Source of the DNA: Labilithrix luteola
GTDB lineage: Bacteria; Myxococcota_A; Polyangia; Polyangiales; Polyangiaceae
DNA length: 6,493 nt
Assembly (NCBI GenBank): GCA_026225435.1
Contig: JAMFST010000481.1
Location: 1-6,493 of the forward strand
Reading direction: 5' to 3'
A program made the translations under genes and the position numbers. The notes beneath the pieces were generated by a model. That model was not told where the DNA came from. It was given only the letters and a program-made list of their open reading frames with translations, and made no database searches. Below, piece by piece: positions 3,591 through 6,493 of this stretch (position 1 is its first letter; every line of letters starts with the position of its first letter).

Positions 3591-6493
3591 GCCCCGATCG
3601 ACCAGGCGGTCTCCCCGACCTCGGGGGCGAACAGGCGGAGCAGGCGGCGGAGCTCGGTCGCGCTGGCGCGGAGGCGGCCGTCACGGCGCAGGGCCGAGCC
3701 GAGCCAGTTGGCGATCGGCCGGGTGCTCGCGTCCATCGCCAGCTGGGTGACCGCGGGCGGATCGCCGTCGTGCGCCACGTGGAGCGCCACCAGGGCGAGC
3801 TCGCTGGGGGCGTCGAAGAGCGTGGCGCCGGTGATCGCCTCGTAGGCGACGCAGCCGAAGGCGTAGATGTCGGCCATCATCGGGGTCGGGGTCATGCCGT
3901 CGACGATCGCTCCCCAGACTTCGGGCGCGCCGTAGGGGCCGGAGGCGCAACCGGGGCGCAGGTGACGGCCGGCGAGACCGAAGTCGACCAGCACCGGCTC
4001 GTCGCCATTGCGCAAGACGACGTTGGCCGGCTTGAGGTCGAGGTGGCCGACGCCGACGCCGTGCATCGCCTCGAGCCCGGCGAGGATGCCGTCGAGGATG
4101 CGCAGGCTGCGGAGGATCTCCGGGCTGCTGCCGAGGAGGCTGGAGAGCGAGCTCACCTCCGTCGGCGGCTTGCGGCCGATGTTGTACAGCCCACCGATGG
4201 CGCCGCCGTCGATGAGGCGCTCGAGGGTCATCCCTTCGACCAGCTCCATCACCAGCACCGGCTTGGGGCGCGCGCCGGCGTCGAAGGTGACGAAGCGCGC
4301 GAGGTTGGCGTGCGCGGGGATGTCGAGGAGCGCAGAGGCCTCGCTGCGGAACATCTGGAGGAACTCGGTCTCCGACAGCGCGCGCGCGGCCGAGGCGGAG
4401 TAGTCGGGGACCTTGAGCGCGAGGCGCTCGGCGGCCGGATCGTGCCGGTCCTCGACGCGCTGGACGATGAAGACGGTGCCGAGCGCGCCCGAGGAGAGCG
4501 GGCGGACGACGTAGAACCCGCCGATGGTGCGGCGCGCCGGCAGCCAGTCGGGCAAGAGCGCCTCGGCATGCGCTTCCGGGCTGCGCTGCGGCGCGCTCGG
4601 GCGGTCGACCGGCAAGACGAGCAGGTGGTGCACCACCTTGGCGATCGCGTCGGCCACGCCCGTGGGGACACCGCGCGTGAGCTCGACGAGCGCCGCTTGC
4701 ACCGCGTCGGCGTCGAGGCTGGGATCGGCGCCGGCGAGCGCACGCTGCAAGGCATGGGAGAGCTGATGACCGGGCGGAGGCATGGAGCCGGTCTGCGGGG
4801 TCGCCTCCTCGGGCAAGAGCCGGCCGCGCGCGCCGGAGACCAGCTGGGTGAGCGCGACCAGCCACGACTCGAGCTGATCGACGGCGGCGATCTCGTTGTC
4901 CTCGCTGGCGAGCGCGCGCAGCGACGAGGCGGAGGTGAGCGCGGTCAAGGCCGTCTCGAGGCGCGTGAGGATGGTGCGCAAGGTGCCCATCCTTCCGCCG
5001 GCGTCGAGCGGGAGCGCCTCGGCGAAGACGCCGATCGCGCGGGCCGCTTCCTCGGCCCCTCCGGTCGCGACGGTGCGGACGAGCGCGGCGTAGGTGCCGA
5101 GGACGGCGTCGAGATCCGGATCCATCGACGCCTCGGCGAGGACGGCGAGCTCCTGGGGATCGCGCACGGTGCGGGCGAGCACGAGGAAGGCGTCGGCCCC
5201 TTCGCAGGCTTCCATGCGAACGAGCGCGTCGAGCGCGCGAGCCAGCGCGGCGACGACGGTGCGGCGGAGGATGGAGGGGCGCTCGCGCTCCGAGCGCAGG
5301 ACCAGGCGCGCCGCGATGGTCGATCGACGCGCGCGTGCCCGCGCATCGTCGGCGCTCACCGTGCCGCCATCGGCCAGGTGCAGGAGCGCACGCAGGCGGC
5401 GCAGACGGAGCGTCGGGTGACGCGGAAGACCGCCGGTCTCGGCCTCCGATTCGCGCGCGAGGATCCAGGCGGCGAGCCGATCGTCGAGCGCGCTCACCGC
5501 TTCCATACCGCGCGCGTTCTCGCTCGCCGTGGAGAGCGCGAGCAGCTCCCCTAGCCCGCTGCGCTCGAGCAGCGCCACGTCGAGATCGCGCAAGGTGCCG
5601 AGCGCGGTGCGCCGCGCGGTCTGCCCGGCCTCGTCGTCGCCCGCCTCGTCCGCGGGGCTCACCGCCTCGAGGCGCGCCACGGCGCGATCGGCGTTCTCGA
5701 GGAGGTGCCCCGCCGATGCGTAGGCCGCCTTGGCGCCGTCATCGCAGAAGGCCTGCAGCGCGCGGCGGAGCTGGCGGCGCAGCGGCTCCCCTTCACTGCG
5801 CGGCCGGTAGGGCAGCAGATCCGGGCCGCCGTGGTCGGCCATCCAGGCGAGGTCGCGGGCGATCTCGCCGTAGAGCGCCTCGGCGCCGTCGTCGGTGGGA
5901 TCGCTCGGACCGGCTTCCAGCGCCGGAAGAACCTTGCGCGCGAGCCCCTCGAGCAGCGGCTCGGCGAGCGTGAGGCTGGCCCGCGACGAGAGCGCGGAGC
6001 CGATCGCTTCGGCCGCTTCCGGCTCCGCCTCCGCGGCGCGCGCCAGCCCCCAGAGGATGGCCGCGGCCGCCCCCGAATCACGCGTGAGGAGCCCGTCGGT
6101 CAGCGCGCGCTCGATCTTCAGGACCGCCTGGTCGGGCATGACCGCCACCGCCGCGGTCCACGAGGTGGCGCCGCGACGCCACTCGGTGATCGACAGGTGC
6201 GGGTCGAACACCGTCTCCAGCTCGCGCTCGGCCTCGGGCCACCAGGGGGCGAGCAGACCGCGCGCCACCGCCACGTGCCGCCAGACGAGCGGTTCGCGAT
6301 CGTCGAGCAGCCGGCGATACGCCTCGTGGATCGCGCCCCCGGCGAAGACGCGGACGGCGTGCACGTCCCCTTGCGTCGCTCGCCGTGCCGCCTCGCGCGC
6401 CGCCCGTTCGAGCAACCGCGAAGCGAGGCGCCGCGACGAGAGCGAGCGGGTCGAGGCCGACACGATCCACTCGCGCGACAGCTCGCGGCGCGA
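3587..6493 (-). CDS. Large protein with C-terminal Ser/Thr protein kinase domain, 5' end outside window
   Basis: The frame is open to the right edge (968 visible residues); GTG 6463 is the first possible start inside the window, but in-frame sequence continues upstream (SRRELSREWI), so the true start is probably outside. Numbering below counts from GTG 6463. Residues 1 to about 640 are Ala/Leu/Arg/Glu-rich and predicted helical, resembling HEAT- or TPR-like scaffolds, with an acidic patch (ADEAGDDEAG, around 270-280). Residues about 650-950 are a Hanks-type kinase: glycine loop LSSGALGTVF (G659, G662), lysine K684 (LALKVP), helix-C glutamate E708, hinge MELVEG, catalytic loop HLDLKPAN (D809, K811, N814), DFG (827-829), a short activation segment to APE (846-848), and ADIYAFG of helix F. 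Leu808 replaces the usual Arg, making it non-RD. A roughly 30-residue Gly/Ser-rich insert (753-781) precedes helix E. No membrane segment is visible. All ATP- and Mg-binding residues are present, so it is probably active; substrates are unknown. Confidence 0.9.
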   Translation of the reverse strand, partial: SRRELSREWIVSASTRSLSSRRLASRLLERAAREAARRATQGDVHAVRVFAGGAIHEAYRRLLDDREPLVWRHVAVARGLLAPWWPEAERELETVFDPHLSITEWRRGATSWTAAVAVMPDQAVLKIERALTDGLLTRDSGAAAAILWGLARAAEAEPEAAEAIGSALSSRASLTLAEPLLEGLARKVLPALEAGPSDPTDDGAEALYGEIARDLAWMADHGGPDLLPYRPRSEGEPLRRQLRRALQAFCDDGAKAAYASAGHLLENADRAVARLEAVSPADEAGDDEAGQTARRTALGTLRDLDVALLERSGLGELLALSTASENARGMEAVSALDDRLAAWILARESEAETGGLPRHPTLRLRRLRALLHLADGGTVSADDARARARRSTIAARLVLRSERERPSILRRTVVAALARALDALVRMEACEGADAFLVLARTVRDPQELAVLAEASMDPDLDAVLGTYAALVRTVATGGAEEAARAIGVFAEALPLDAGGRMGTLRTILTRLETALTALTSASSLRALASEDNEIAAVDQLESWLVALTQLVSGARGRLLPEEATPQTGSMPPPGHQLSHALQRALAGADPSLDADAVQAALVELTRGVPTGVADAIAKVVHHLLVLPVDRPSAPQRSPEAHAEALLPDWLPARRTIGGFYVVRPLSSGALGTVFIVQRVEDRHDPAAERLALKVPDYSASAARALSETEFLQMFRSEASALLDIPAHANLARFVTFDAGARPKPVLVMELVEGMTLERLIDGGAIGGLYNIGRKPPTEVSSLSSLLGSSPEILRSLRILDGILAGLEAMHGVGVGHLDLKPANVVLRNGDEPVLVDFGLAGRHLRPGCASGPYGAPEVWGAIVDGMTPTPMMADIYAFGCVAYEAITGATLFDAPSELALVALHVAHDGDPPAVTQLAMDASTRPIANWLGSALRRDGRLRASATELRRLLRLFAPEVGETAWSIGA

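Noticed and set aside
3548..5554. 668-residue plus-strand frame antisense to the kinase
   Set aside because: Long antisense frames are expected in very GC-rich genes; its composition (Arg/Gly/Glu/Asp/Ala) and lack of motifs contrast with the complete kinase motifs on the other strand.
1..6493. CRISPR array, insertion sequence ends, toxin-antitoxin pair or defence cassette
   Set aside because: No regularly spaced repeats, transposase motifs with terminal inverted repeats, or paired small toxin/antitoxin frames were seen. The only mobile-element signal is the integrase/tRNA junction.

Overview
The window is high-GC DNA (roughly 70% by eye, with strongly G/C-biased third codon positions). A large Hanks-type kinase with a long helical extension, a nitroreductase, a CxxCxxCC protein and the general codon style point to Myxococcota, perhaps Polyangia. 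That assignment is an inference; no ribosomal or marker gene is present to confirm it.

Left edge (1-430): the C-terminal end of a tyrosine recombinase (integrase) runs rightward toward the 3' end of a leftward-facing tRNA-Lys(TTT) gene. This is the usual arrangement of an integrated prophage or genomic island, so the left edge is probably the integrase-bearing end of an element lying mostly outside the window. The integrase reading frame does not stop before the tRNA. It continues antisense through most of the tRNA gene, so its last 20 residues are written on the tRNA. An 18-bp tandem repeat sits just inside the presumed attachment core.

Middle (453-2809): ordinary chromosomal genes. A leftward aldo/keto reductase is divergent from a rightward nitroreductase, with 112 bp between them. 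A 49-codon proline- and glutamate-rich ORF overlaps the nitroreductase stop (GTGA) and looks translationally coupled to it. Converging on that pair is a leftward gene for a small exported protein of unknown function with a clear signal peptide and Shine-Dalgarno sequence.

Gap (2810-3185): about 375 bp of less GC-rich, apparently non-coding DNA with short hairpins. It separates the small exported protein from the leftward pair on the right.

Right half (3186-6493): a leftward two-gene unit. The first gene, open at the right edge, encodes at least 968 residues: about 640 residues of Ala/Leu/Arg/Glu-rich helical sequence followed by a C-terminal Ser/Thr kinase domain with all core catalytic residues but a non-RD HLD catalytic loop. 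Its stop overlaps (ATGA) the start of a nine-cysteine YkgJ/CxxCxxCC-family protein, so the two are probably co-translated. No complete new defence or biosynthetic system can be shown here. The points most worth following are the integrase/tRNA overlap and the coupled kinase/cysteine-cluster pair.
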